Positions 8,929 through 17,596 of a stretch of DNA of 64,000 nt are shown here, piece by piece. Source of the DNA: Weizmannia acidilactici (GTDB taxonomy: Bacteria > Bacillota > Bacilli > Bacillales > Bacillaceae_C); assembly GCF_008974185.1 (NCBI RefSeq), contig NZ_BKZP01000009.1, positions 1 to 64,000 of the forward strand, in the 5' to 3' direction. Position 1 is the stretch's first letter, and each line of letters begins with the position of its first letter. Made by a program: the position numbers and the translations under genes. A model generated the notes under the pieces. The model was not told the DNA's origin. It was given only the letters and a program-made list of their open reading frames with translations, and searched no databases.

Positions 8929-10380
8929 TTCCACTTTTACCGTTTTGAACTGGGTGCGGGTGTAGTAACCGGACTTGCTCACGGTTGCGGAAATCGTGTA
9001 GGTTCCCCTGTACGATTGGGATGCCGTTGAAAATTTGTAGGTGGCGGTGCCTTTCGTATTGGTTTTCACGGTCACGGTTTTCACAACACCTTTTGCTGTT
9101 TTCAGCGTTAACTTGACGGTTGCTCCCGGAATGGCTTTTTTCGAAAACTGATTGAAAACTTTTTCGGTGATCTGGATGGAACTTCCCTTTTTATATGTTG
9201 AATGGTCGGTCGTCAAAGATGCCTGGAAAGAGGATTTCGCAGATGAAACACTTGCTGCAAGGCCGGGCGCCTGCACAAGACCGTAGCCGAAATAAACGTC
9301 CCTTCCTTTCGGGCCGAGATCGTGCACCGAGCTGTCAAGTTTTGAACGGATCCATGCCGCGCTTTTTCCCGGATATTTCTGGATCAAAAGGGCGAGTGCC
9401 CCCGAGGCAAACGGGGCAGCCATGGAAGTGCCGTCCATCCTGGCATAAGGGTGCGCTTTTGAAATATAAGTGCTGAGAATGTCAATGGCCGGCGCTGAAA
9501 CTTCCAATTCTTTCCCAATGGAAGAAAACGGCGCATGATCGTTATTTTCATCGGTTCCCCCTACGGCAATGACCGATGCATATTTGGCAGGATAATCGAT
9601 ATTGTCCGTTGTGGATTTTGTCTTGGATGTAGAGTTATTACCTGCTGCAGCCACGACAAGAATGCCGGCTTTGTATGCTTTATCCACTGCCTGTTTGAGG
9701 GCGGGCGAATAATCCTTGACCCCGAGGCTTAAATTAATAATATTCATTTTATGCGCGATCGACCAATCAATGCCTTTGATCACATCTTCCAGGTCCCCTT
9801 TTCCTTTTGAATCGAGGACTTTCACCGCATAAAGGCTGGCTCCTGGCGCAACGCCCACCACCCCGAGCGAGTTGTTTTTGGCACCGATAATGCCTGCAAC
9901 ATGGGTGCCGTGCCCGTTGTTGTCATTATAACTTGATGAGATCATGGAAACGCCGCCTGCGATGGACAAATCGGCATGTTTTGCGATGCCTGTATCTATA
10001 ATGGCGATTTTCACGCCTTTGCCGGTATCCCCGGATTTCCATGAAGTTGATGCTTTTACTTTCACGATGCCCCAGGAAACGGTTTGCCCGCTGATTTCGG
10101 CCTGCTGGTCCGGTTCAACGCTTTTGACTTCATCGTTATGCTCGAGCTCCGCCACTCTGGATGCCGGCACTTTACCGGACACAGCCGGAATATGTTCATA
10201 AGATTGTTCGATTTTTCCGTTGACTTCCGTGATCGCTTTTTTATGGACATCTTCTTTAAACGTCACAATTACATTTTCCATTTTTCCTTTTGCCCGAACC
10301 TGGTCTGCCGTAATCGGGAAAGCAAGGAGGAAAGATAAGGCAACGAGTACAGATTTTCTCCAATATTTTGAAACCGGCAT
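8926..10380 (-). CDS. Secreted subtilisin-like serine protease (S8)
   Basis: 484 residues. It has a signal peptide (about residues 1-30), an I9 propeptide inhibitor domain (about 35-95), and a subtilase domain with the Asp motif 'IAIIDTGIA', the His motif 'NGHGTHVAGI' and the Ser motif 'GTSMAAPFASG'. The oxyanion Asn lies in 'AAAGNNS'. After about residue 375 comes an Ig-like beta-rich domain with 'TVKLTLKTAKG', probably for substrate or wall binding. It degrades extracellular protein after self-processing. AGGAGGG precedes the ATG. It resembles the alkaline proteases of Bacillus; specificity is not predictable from sequence. Confidence 0.93.
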   Translation of the reverse strand: MPVSKYWRKSVLVALSFLLAFPITADQVRAKGKMENVIVTFKEDVHKKAITEVNGKIEQSYEHIPAVSGKVPASRVAELEHNDEVKSVEPDQQAEISGQTVSWGIVKVKASTSWKSGDTGKGVKIAIIDTGIAKHADLSIAGGVSMISSSYNDNNGHGTHVAGIIGAKNNSLGVVGVAPGASLYAVKVLDSKGKGDLEDVIKGIDWSIAHKMNIINLSLGVKDYSPALKQAVDKAYKAGILVVAAAGNNSTSKTKSTTDNIDYPAKYASVIAVGGTDENNDHAPFSSIGKELEVSAPAIDILSTYISKAHPYARMDGTSMAAPFASGALALLIQKYPGKSAAWIRSKLDSSVHDLGPKGRDVYFGYGLVQAPGLAASVSSAKSSFQASLTTDHSTYKKGSSIQITEKVFNQFSKKAIPGATVKLTLKTAKGVVKTVTVKTNTKGTATYKFSTASQSYRGTYTISATVSKSGYYTRTQFKTVKVE

Positions 10381-10570
10381 GAAAAATCCCTCCTATAATT
10401 GAACAATGCCGTTTCCACAATTATAGCAGATTGGAAGTTTGTGAGAGCCGGTTTTTATTGGAAAGGTTTCATGTGGATTCCGCGGCAATGTCCGGAAGCC
10501 CGGATGCATAGAAAAACGGCATGTACACAAGCTATTGAAGAAAACTCACTGCCGATTGCGAGGGCGAAAA

Positions 10571-11056
10571 ATGATTGGGTATTTTGCTGCCATCATCTTG
10601 TTTAATACGGTTGCTTTTTTTGCCAACAAGCGGCTGGCGCCGTGCCAAGTTGTGCAAATTTGGACATTTACAATCGCTTTTCAATTGATTTTTGATACTT
10701 TTGTCGATTATAAATACCACGGCTATTGGTATTTTTCAAAAGGCATTGATTGGGTGAATCTGCCTGGCATGATCTTTCTGATTCCGCCTGTCAATATCCT
10801 GTTTCTCAACTGGTTTCCGCTCCAAAAGTCGCTTATGAAAAAGGTCCTATATATTTTCGGGTGGGAAGTGTTGCTATTGATGTATGAAAGCTTTGCTCTG
10901 CTTCCCGCGCCATGGGGTTATTTTCATTACGGCTGGTGGAAACTGCATTATTCGGTGGTTATGAACCCGGTTTTGCTTTTGATCCTGCTCGCTTTTTTCA
11001 AATGGATTACCCACTTGGAAAATAAAAAAGCCGCACCTGTTTCAGGCGCCGGCTAA
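10571..11056 (+). CDS. CBO0543-family membrane protein
   Basis: 161 residues from the ATG behind GAGGGCG; in-frame codons further upstream lack a ribosome site. It has four or five hydrophobic helices, rich in aromatic residues (for example 'YHGYWYFSKGIDW'). It resembles the CBO0543 family of small Bacillus membrane proteins, which has no known function. Its 3' end overlaps the convergent CDF gene by 15 bp. No domain with a defined activity is visible. Confidence 0.7.
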   Translation: MIGYFAAIILFNTVAFFANKRLAPCQVVQIWTFTIAFQLIFDTFVDYKYHGYWYFSKGIDWVNLPGMIFLIPPVNILFLNWFPLQKSLMKKVLYIFGWEVLLLMYESFALLPAPWGYFHYGWWKLHYSVVMNPVLLLILLAFFKWITHLENKKAAPVSGAG

Positions 11057-11977
11057 ACGTTTTTTTTGACGGAGATAATCGGCATGGTCATGGATGGCAG
11101 GATCTTCCGTTTGGATGGTTGTATGGCGGATGCCGTATTTTATTTCCAGCATTTGATTCACAGCCAAAATGACATGCAGCGGTTCGCACCCGTTTTTAAC
11201 AAATACATGGGCGGTCAGCGAACAGTGGTCGGATGAGATATTCCACAGATGCATGTCATGGACATCTTCAATGCCTTCAATTGCGTACATATCGGCGCGG
11301 ATTTGTTCGAGGTCAAAACCGTCCGGCACGGTGTCCATCAAAATGAGATAAGATTCGCGGATAATTTTCGCGCCGCCGTAAAAAATCACACCACCGATGA
11401 TGATGCTGATCAGCGGGTCGAAAAAATTCATGCCCGTAAAGTAAATCAGCAGCGCGGAAATAATGACGCCGGCCGAATTCAACAAATCCCCGATAAAATG
11501 CCACAGAGCGCTTTTTACATTTAAGTTTTCCTCTTCTTTTGTGCTCCGGTGCAGGACAACCGTGAGGGCGATATTGACAACAAGCCCGATGGACGCAATG
11601 ATGAGCATCCACTTAAAATCAATCGTTTGCGGATGGATAAAACGTTTGATTCCTTCGATAAAAATTCCGATGGCAATGGCAGTGAGCGTGAGGCCGTTGA
11701 GGAGAGAAGCAATAATCTCAAAGCGCAAATAACCGAAAGTATACTTGCGGTTTGGCGGGCGTGTCGCCATGAACAAAGCCAGCATGCTGAAGAGGAGTGC
11801 GATGACGTCAGAAGCCATATGTGCAGAGTCGGAAAGCAAAGCAAGCGAATGCGAGATCAAACCGCCGGCAATTTCCACGAATGTAAAAAACAAGGTTAAG
11901 AGCAGCGTTGCCCAAAGCGCCGTTCTGGACTTGGACTGGACTTTCACATGGGGAAGGTGATGATAATCATAGTCCAT
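11042..11977 (-). CDS. czcD: Cation diffusion facilitator metal exporter
   Basis: 311 residues, started at the ATG behind AGAGGTG (a GTG nine bases upstream is possible). It has six transmembrane helices with the CDF metal-site residues 'LLSDSAHMASDVIAL' (helix 2) and 'ALWHFIGDLLNSAGV' (helix 5), where the H-x3-D pattern suggests Zn rather than Mn. A cytoplasmic ferredoxin-like C-terminal domain follows ('DVHDMHLWNISSDH'). N- and C-terminal His patches are present. It exports Zn, and perhaps Co or Cd, in exchange for H+ or K+. The metal is inferred. Confidence 0.88.
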   Translation of the reverse strand: MDYDYHHLPHVKVQSKSRTALWATLLLTLFFTFVEIAGGLISHSLALLSDSAHMASDVIALLFSMLALFMATRPPNRKYTFGYLRFEIIASLLNGLTLTAIAIGIFIEGIKRFIHPQTIDFKWMLIIASIGLVVNIALTVVLHRSTKEEENLNVKSALWHFIGDLLNSAGVIISALLIYFTGMNFFDPLISIIIGGVIFYGGAKIIRESYLILMDTVPDGFDLEQIRADMYAIEGIEDVHDMHLWNISSDHCSLTAHVFVKNGCEPLHVILAVNQMLEIKYGIRHTTIQTEDPAIHDHADYLRQKKRLAGA

Positions 11978-12049
11978 CAACCACACACCTCTTCCTTTTT
12001 ATTCTTTTCCCCGTATTGTAGCACAAAGGAGAGAAAATGAACAGGGGAT

Positions 12050-12089
12050 ATTCTCAATTAAAACGAATTTTTTATATATAATTGAGAAT
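12050..12089. promoter_or_regulatory. Inverted repeat upstream of the CDF gene
   Basis: ATTCTCAATT (12050-12059) and AATTGAGAAT (12080-12089) are exact inverted copies 20 bp apart, in AT-rich DNA upstream of a TACAAT -10 (minus strand, 12015-12020). This looks like a regulator site for the metal exporter. The same 11-mer AATTGAGAATG recurs at 17545 before the TctA-type genes. The rest of 11978-12304 holds only this and the glmS terminator. Confidence 0.45.
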
Positions 12090-12236
12090 GTGAATCAATA
12101 TTATTTTGCTAATTGTTATTGAAATAAAAGAATATGCCCTTTGTTTATAATTTATATTATATGATAATCTATGTTAAGGCGTGAAAGGCCGGCCGGTACG
12201 GGAAAACAAGAAGGGACGCGGGTGAGGAACCGGAGC

Positions 12237-12287
12237 CAATAAAAAAGCGGTGAGCACATGCTGCTGTACTCATCGCTTTTTTATTGG
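12237..12287. terminator. Terminator downstream of glmS paralogue
   Basis: A 19-bp stem, CCAATAAAAAAGCGGTGAG (12237-12255) with CTCATCGCTTTTTTATTGG (12269-12287), has one non-Watson-Crick pair and contains the T/A tracts of a bidirectional terminator. It ends transcription of the gene at 12305-14140. Confidence 0.85.
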
Positions 12288-12304
12288 TGCAGCCTGGCAT
12301 ATTT

Positions 12305-14140
12305 TTATTCTACGGTTAAGCTTTTGGCAAGATTGCGCGGCCGGTCGACGTTGTAGCCGCGCACTGTGCCCGCATAATAAGCGAGCAGCTGGAGCGGGAT
12401 GGCCGCCAAAATCGGCATGAGGAACGGATGGGCTTCCGGAATGTAAAGCACCTCATCAACGACCGCGCTCACTTCGTCATCCCCGGTCGTGGTGACGCCG
12501 ACAACATACGCATCGCGCGCCTTAACCTCCTTAATATTATTGATCGCTTTATCGCGCAAATGCGGCTGCGTAGCGAGCGCAATGACAGGCACGCCCGGTG
12601 TGATTAGCGCCATCGTACCGTGCTTCATTTCCCCGGCCGCGTAGGCATCGGCATGGAGATAGGCGACTTCCTGCAGTTTGAGCGCGCCTTCCAATGCCAG
12701 TACATAATCAAGCCCGCGCCCGATCAGAAAGAGATGCCCCTGGTCATTGGTGACTTGTGCGAATTGATCGATCGCATCCTGCGTCATGACGAGGCATTTT
12801 TCCACATCATCGGCGAGCGAATGAAGGGCATCAAGCAGGACAGGAATTTTATCCTCTCCAGGGCCGTTCAGTTTTTTCGTCAGCACAATCGTAAGCAAAA
12901 TGAGTGCGGTGATCTGGGTGGTGTATGCTTTTGTCGCGGCGACCGCGAGTTCCGGACCGGCATGTGTATAAATGAGACAGTCCGATTTCCTTCCCAATGT
13001 GCTTTTCCGATAATTGGTAATTGCAATCACCGGTGCCCCGAATTTTTTCGCATTTTTCAAGGCCGAAATTGTATCCGCCGTTTCCCCCGACTGGCTCATC
13101 ACAATGACAAGATGTTTTTCATTTAAATGGCCGTGTTCGCAGCTGAATTCAGACGAAATCGCCGCTTCGACCGGGATATCCAGCATCGTCTCCAAAATCT
13201 TTTTGCCGATCATGCCGGAGTGGTGCGAGGTGCCGCTGCCGACAATGGTAATTTTTTCAATATCGGTAAGCTGCCGTTCTTTGAAAAATTCCTCGACTTC
13301 CGGAATGATGACATCACCGGCCGCTAACCGGTTTTTTAACGTGCGTTTAATCGCTTCCGGCTGCTCCATAATTTCTTTTAACATGTAGTGGTCGTAATCC
13401 TGCAGGCTGAGCTCATCATGGCTCCAGTGCACAGCTGTTTTTTTCGGTAAAATCTTCTCCCCGGAAAGCGTCTTGACTTCCACATTCGTCTGCGTCAAAA
13501 TCGCCATTTCCCCGTTTTTGATCGGGTAAATTTCTTTTATATATGGAAGCAGTGCAGGGATATCCGAAGAAAGGTACGCTTCCCCGTGCCCGAAGCCGAT
13601 GATCAGCGGATTATCGTAAGAAATTGCAATGATTTGGTTCGGATGGTCTTTTGCCATGATTGCAAGCGCAAACGCCCCTTTTAGCTGCGGGATGACAATC
13701 CTTACCGTTTCTTCAAAATTCCCTGTATCATAATGCGCGAGCAGATGCGGGATGACTTCCGTGTCGGTGTCCGTTTGAAAATGGTGGCCTTCTGCGATGA
13801 GAAATTTTTTCAACTGCTGATAATTTTCAATAATGCCGTTATGTACGACGTAAAAGCGCTCTTCTTCATCGCATAATGGATGGGAGTTTTCCACGGTCGG
13901 CATGCCGTGCGAGGCCCATCTTGTATGGCCGATCCCGAGGCAGCCGGGCTGGATCGGTTCGAGCTGGAGGGATGCTTCCAAATCTTCAACGCGCCCTTTT
14001 TCTTTACGGAGTCCGATCGTTTTCATGTCAGATACGGCAATGCCTGCGGAATCATAGCCGCGGTAATCCAATTTTTTCAGACAGTCGAGCAGAATCGACT
14101 GCGCGGAATGCTTGCCGATATACCCTACGATTCCACTCAT
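12305..14140 (-). CDS. glmS: GlmS-like glucosamine-6-phosphate synthase with Cys1 replaced by Ser
   Basis: 611 residues. A class-II amidotransferase domain (about 1-240) precedes two SIS domains. GlmS normally converts fructose-6-P and glutamine to glucosamine-6-P, using the N-terminal Cys as nucleophile. Here the start reads MSGIVGYIG where the family has MCGIVGYIG, so the catalytic Cys is Ser; a GTG three codons upstream would give MNKMS and also lacks Cys. Other glutaminase residues (TRW, HNGIIENY, TDTDTE) survive, but 'ATHG' is 'ASHG'. In the isomerase half 'ACGTS' is 'GSGTS' and 'ELKHGP' is 'EMKHGT'. 'SQSGETADT', 'ATKAYTTQ' and the C-terminal 'PRNLAKSLTVE' are intact. It is perhaps ammonia-dependent or a paralogue with another amino donor. 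No glmS ribozyme is seen upstream. Confidence 0.85.
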   Translation of the reverse strand: MSGIVGYIGKHSAQSILLDCLKKLDYRGYDSAGIAVSDMKTIGLRKEKGRVEDLEASLQLEPIQPGCLGIGHTRWASHGMPTVENSHPLCDEEERFYVVHNGIIENYQQLKKFLIAEGHHFQTDTDTEVIPHLLAHYDTGNFEETVRIVIPQLKGAFALAIMAKDHPNQIIAISYDNPLIIGFGHGEAYLSSDIPALLPYIKEIYPIKNGEMAILTQTNVEVKTLSGEKILPKKTAVHWSHDELSLQDYDHYMLKEIMEQPEAIKRTLKNRLAAGDVIIPEVEEFFKERQLTDIEKITIVGSGTSHHSGMIGKKILETMLDIPVEAAISSEFSCEHGHLNEKHLVIVMSQSGETADTISALKNAKKFGAPVIAITNYRKSTLGRKSDCLIYTHAGPELAVAATKAYTTQITALILLTIVLTKKLNGPGEDKIPVLLDALHSLADDVEKCLVMTQDAIDQFAQVTNDQGHLFLIGRGLDYVLALEGALKLQEVAYLHADAYAAGEMKHGTMALITPGVPVIALATQPHLRDKAINNIKEVKARDAYVVGVTTTGDDEVSAVVDEVLYIPEAHPFLMPILAAIPLQLLAYYAGTVRGYNVDRPRNLAKSLTVE

Positions 14141-14174
14141 CTTGTTCACCTCAATGTATCGCTTCAGTTCCTTT

Positions 14175-14186
14175 AATACATGTATT
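14175..14186. promoter_or_regulatory. 12-bp palindrome in the glmS paralogue promoter
   Basis: AATACATGTATT is a perfect palindrome on a candidate minus-strand promoter (TTAGCA, 18 bp, TATTAA) about 35 bp before the start codon. It overlaps the -10 region, as a repressor operator would. The regulator is not identified. Confidence 0.45.
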
Positions 14187-14292
14187 CATACTTTAATGCT
14201 AACATGAATCGGGAGTGGAAATAAAGCAATTCCGCATGGGAAAAGTACGATGCCGGCGTAATGTGCGGCATGGCTGCAAGCAGCGCCCCCTG

Positions 14293-15273
14293 TTATTTAT
14301 TCGCAGTAAAAGTGGAGGAATAGAAATACTTTCTTCCCCGGTTATCGCCGTCTTGTGAAAGCTTAAGGCCTGCCAGCAGCCGCTTTGATAAGTCTGGGGA
14401 TTGTATATGAAGATACTCGCATAATTTTTGGTTGGTAAGGAAAGGGTGGAAAAGAAGGAAGTAATCGTTTACCGCCTGTTTGTGCGCATCCTTGCTGTAA
14501 GCACCGCAATGCGTGCAGTACCATTTTTTGTGTTGGCGCCTCATCCGGTACCGGCAACAGACGGGGCATTGGACACCCGTGAGCAGTTCTGCGGTTTGCA
14601 GATCGAAAGGGAGCGGATCTTGATGCACAAGCGGGGTATCGGATTGGAGTAGAACCCGGTTCCATTTCCGCATGTCCTTTTTACTTAGGAAATTTTTTTG
14701 GTAGATTTTTTGAAGGGATTTGATTTTTTGCAGAAGCCGGTGGCTGTGGCATACTTTTTTCTCATATATGCCCGGGGCGGAAGAAGTTTTTAAAACGGTG
14801 GCGGGATTGCTGAATACGATGAGGGTTTCAATCGGGGGCAGGAGAAGATGCTGCTTTACGGCCCAATCTTTTAATTGGATTTCCTGCATTTGGACTTGTG
14901 ATAAAGGATCGGAAAAACCTTCTTCTTTGCCGTCTTTTTCGCGGATCATCTGCCGGAAAACCGAATCGAAATAAATCGTTCCGCTGATATTTTTAACTTC
15001 GAGAATGAGAGCAAAATTCTGGCTTAAAATGAAAGTATCAATTTGAAAATAATAGTTGCCGTTTTGAATGCGCAGATCATGATAGATGGAAAACTCATCA
15101 TCCGGCAGAAAGCTGAAATAATAGTCGAGATTCTGTTCCCCTGAGAAACCCGCTTTTCTTTTTGCCAAATCTTTTTCAATTTCCGGGCGTTTCGGATGAT
15201 GGAGCGGCAACCTTCGCAATAATGCCTCATCCACCTGGATCCGGAACGGTATACTTCGTTTCTTTTCAATCAA
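14293..15273 (-). CDS. NERD-domain protein with C-terminal zinc ribbon (copy 2)
   Basis: 326 residues, paralogous to 94-1005. NERD landmarks are 'YYFQIDTFILSQNFALILEVKNISGTI' (about residues 90-118), which keeps the E-V-K motif expected of an active NERD nuclease fold, unlike copy 1 (E-Y-N). The zinc ribbon has CPVC near residue 233 and CTHC near 251, with a tail 'HKQAVNDYFLLF'. AGGAGG precedes the ATG. It sits between the glmS paralogue and a repeat array. The role is unknown; NERD proteins are thought to act on DNA. Confidence 0.78.
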   Translation of the reverse strand: MIEKKRSIPFRIQVDEALLRRLPLHHPKRPEIEKDLAKRKAGFSGEQNLDYYFSFLPDDEFSIYHDLRIQNGNYYFQIDTFILSQNFALILEVKNISGTIYFDSVFRQMIREKDGKEEGFSDPLSQVQMQEIQLKDWAVKQHLLLPPIETLIVFSNPATVLKTSSAPGIYEKKVCHSHRLLQKIKSLQKIYQKNFLSKKDMRKWNRVLLQSDTPLVHQDPLPFDLQTAELLTGVQCPVCCRYRMRRQHKKWYCTHCGAYSKDAHKQAVNDYFLLFHPFLTNQKLCEYLHIQSPDLSKRLLAGLKLSQDGDNRGRKYFYSSTFTANK

Positions 15274-15401
15274 CGGAAAATCCTCCTTTGTAATTTTTTT
15301 GGACTAGTATTCAACACGACTTGTAAAAATTCCTGCATCGATGAGAAAATTTTCTGCTTCTTTTAGGGGCGGGGCATTTTCTTTTGGAAGCCGTTTTGGA
15401 A

Positions 15402-15690
15402 ATCGGCGGAAAGACTTCGGAAATCGGCGGTGAGGTCCAAGAAATCAGCGGAAACATTGGAAAAATCGGCGGAGAGAATGTAAAAATCAGCGGTTCGTTT
15501 CAAACTGATACAAAAGTAGTCATTCAAGAGGGGGAGAGCACCATGAATAGAACCCGGATACTGGAGAAGTTAACATAACATCGACATTCCGAAAAAAATC
15601 AGTGAAAAAGGTTTGGAAATCGGCGGTGGGGTCCAAGAAATCAGCGGAAACATTGGAAAAATCGGCGGAAATCTCAAAAGAATCAGTGTG
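15402..15690 (+). repeat. Arrays B1 and B2: two five-core 21-bp arrays
   Basis: B1 cores (ATCRGCGG) start at 15402, 15423, 15444, 15465 and 15486; B2 cores at 15598, 15619, 15640, 15661 and 15682. Steps are all 21 bp. The last core of B1 and the first core of B2 are 112 bp apart, and the arrays repeat at 196 bp. The inner units of B1 and B2 are nearly identical (for example AATCAGCGGAAACATTGG in both). The linker shares 'GTCATTCAAGAGGG' and 'GTTAACATAACA' with the linker at 22910-23022. The rest of 15274-15931 shows only a weak hairpin near 15738-15765 that may end the glycosyltransferase gene. Confidence 0.92.
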
Positions 15691-15931
15691 TCCTCATAAA
15701 TATACACCCGGTGGTATCCGTGTATACTAGATAAAAAGCGCAACCTATCAGGATCGCGCCTTTTGCCTCACCTAAAAAATTTAAATGACGTCCAGATCCT
15801 AAATCGCAGGCGGACACGAACCCTCACCGAAAGTACCGGCTCGGGCAAATGCAATGCCAAATACGAAATTGTGTATTGGTCTTGTACTACTCCTATTCCC
15901 GGGATGCAGTGCCATCCTATGGTAACTATTC

Positions 15932-17464
15932 TCACGCCCGTTTTCTTAACTCAGCCGTGGCGGGAACAACTGAAACATTCCCGTATTTGGTCACTGACAG
16001 TTCACCGAGCCGGCCGTAGTTTCCGAGTTTTGCATGGGGATCGGCATGGAGCCGGAGCTTTTTCGATAAACAACCGGCTGTCACTTCAAGAAAAATGTCG
16101 ACTACCTGCTGCTGCGCAAGCCAGTCTTCCAAAAGCCGGGCATCAACCGCGGCAATAAACCCGATTTTTCTTTCCGGCGGCATCAACCGGACGACAGCCG
16201 GGAACTGCCTTTCTTCTTTCGTTGTGCGGTTTTGTAAAATCACCGCAATACCGGCATCTTTTTTCGACTTGGGCGGCAAGTAACCGATCTGGCCGAACCC
16301 TTTTAAAGACAGGGAGCGGGAGCAAAAGTCCGCCTTAAGCAGCTCCGCTTTTTCCGGCATTAAATGTTTCGGCACCGGCATCGTGGCGGGCAGCAGATGG
16401 TCAAACGCATGCTTCCCTTTCAAATGGCGGAAATCAAATACATGACTGCCGCGCTTATTCATCTTCACCGGAAGATAGCCGCGGGACGCAGAACCGGTTG
16501 CGGCAAACTCAAATGCCATATGATTGCGCAGGAAAAAATAACGCGCCCGCACGAGTTCGGGTTCCGGCACATAGGCGAAAGCCCGCTCATCAATATGCTG
16601 CAGATAGCTGTTTACAAGCGGGAAAAAGCGGCGGCGGGAATGTGGCAAATACCGGTAAAAGTTAGCCGCATACCGCGTAAAATCAAGAACCGCGCGGATA
16701 TCTTTAATATAGCGGTGCCCAAGCAGGCCGTGTTCCAGCAAAAACCGGTCAATTTCCTGGTGGATGAAAACGCGGTCTTTCACGGCCCTGAACATAAAAT
16801 TTTTCTGCGTAATTGACAAATTGCGCAAACGCTCGCGCTTCCGCCAATAATAATGCGTATCGCAATTGATAAACACTTTTTCCGCCAAATACAGGCAGCA
16901 GGTGATAAAATGGACGTCTTCAAAGCGGCGCCCTTCGAGAAACTGCAGCTTATTGCGCATTAAAAATTCCTTTTTAAAAATTTTATTGGCCGGCCCTAAA
17001 TTATGGATGAGATTTTTTGTTTCATATAAATTGGTCAGCCGGTTTTCCTGAAAAAGGCTGAGCAGTTTGAACGTATACACCGGCCATTTCTGTTTCGAAT
17101 TAAATTTTAAAATATTGGTCACGACCATATCGGGATCATGCCGGCGGATATATTGAAGCGAGCTTTCGTAAAAATTCGGGTCAATCGTATCATCCGGATC
17201 CAAAAAATGGATGTAGTCGCCCCCGGCAAGCGCCAATCCCTTATTCCGGGGGCCGCCCGGTGCGCCGCTGTGCTTCTGGCGGATGATCCGCAGCTGCGGG
17301 AGGCGCTCCGCCCACTTTTCCAGCACTCTCCAGCTTCCGTCCCTTGAGCCGTCATCGACTGCAATGATCTCGTATGCCGGGTATGTCTGGCGGGCAAGGC
17401 TGTCCATGCATGCGTCCAAATAGGCTTTGACATTATAAACAGGCAGTATGGTGCTGATTTTCAC
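15932..17464 (-). CDS. Family 2 glycosyltransferase
   Basis: 510 residues from a GTG behind GGAGGATG. The GT-A domain occupies about residues 1-230: 'STILPVYNVKAYLDACMDS', 'DDGSRDGS' and the metal-binding 'FLDPDDTID' (DxD region). The C-terminal half has no clear family but resembles the long tails of wall-teichoic-acid and capsule transferases. No membrane segment is evident, so it probably acts at the cytoplasmic face on a surface-polymer precursor. It is isolated from other polysaccharide genes. Confidence 0.85.
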   Translation of the reverse strand: MKISTILPVYNVKAYLDACMDSLARQTYPAYEIIAVDDGSRDGSWRVLEKWAERLPQLRIIRQKHSGAPGGPRNKGLALAGGDYIHFLDPDDTIDPNFYESSLQYIRRHDPDMVVTNILKFNSKQKWPVYTFKLLSLFQENRLTNLYETKNLIHNLGPANKIFKKEFLMRNKLQFLEGRRFEDVHFITCCLYLAEKVFINCDTHYYWRKRERLRNLSITQKNFMFRAVKDRVFIHQEIDRFLLEHGLLGHRYIKDIRAVLDFTRYAANFYRYLPHSRRRFFPLVNSYLQHIDERAFAYVPEPELVRARYFFLRNHMAFEFAATGSASRGYLPVKMNKRGSHVFDFRHLKGKHAFDHLLPATMPVPKHLMPEKAELLKADFCSRSLSLKGFGQIGYLPPKSKKDAGIAVILQNRTTKEERQFPAVVRLMPPERKIGFIAAVDARLLEDWLAQQQVVDIFLEVTAGCLSKKLRLHADPHAKLGNYGRLGELSVTKYGNVSVVPATAELRKRA

Positions 17465-17539
17465 AAAACATCCTCCATAAACTTGATATCGTTTCTAGTA
17501 TGTTCAATCCTCTTGAAAATGAAACCGGCCGTGCTTTTG

Positions 17540-17568
17540 TTGCAATTGAGAATGATTTTCGATAGAAT
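17540..17568 (+). promoter_or_regulatory. Promoter with Fur-like site before the TctA-type pair
   Basis: TTGCAA (17540-17545), a 17-bp spacer and TAGAAT (17563-17568) form a plausible sigma-A promoter. The spacer contains TGAGAATGATTTTCG, which matches the 7-1-7 Fur/PerR-type palindrome at 11 of 14 arm positions. Iron or peroxide control is possible but not certain. Confidence 0.4.
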
Positions 17569-17596
17569 ATACGGGAAATCACCATGGCAGGAGTAG

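Noticed and set aside
8639-8965. Open frame across array A (about 108 codons)
   Set aside because: It owes its openness to the repeats and has no ribosome site or homology. Amino-acid pattern repeats every 7 residues because 21 bp is 7 codons.
14150-14290. glmS ribozyme upstream of the GlmS-like gene
   Set aside because: The gap to the next gene is only about 150 bp and none of the conserved ribozyme core could be found.
15763-16158. Plus-strand frame of 131 codons opposite the glycosyltransferase
   Set aside because: It lies on the antisense strand of a clear gene and has no recognisable motif.
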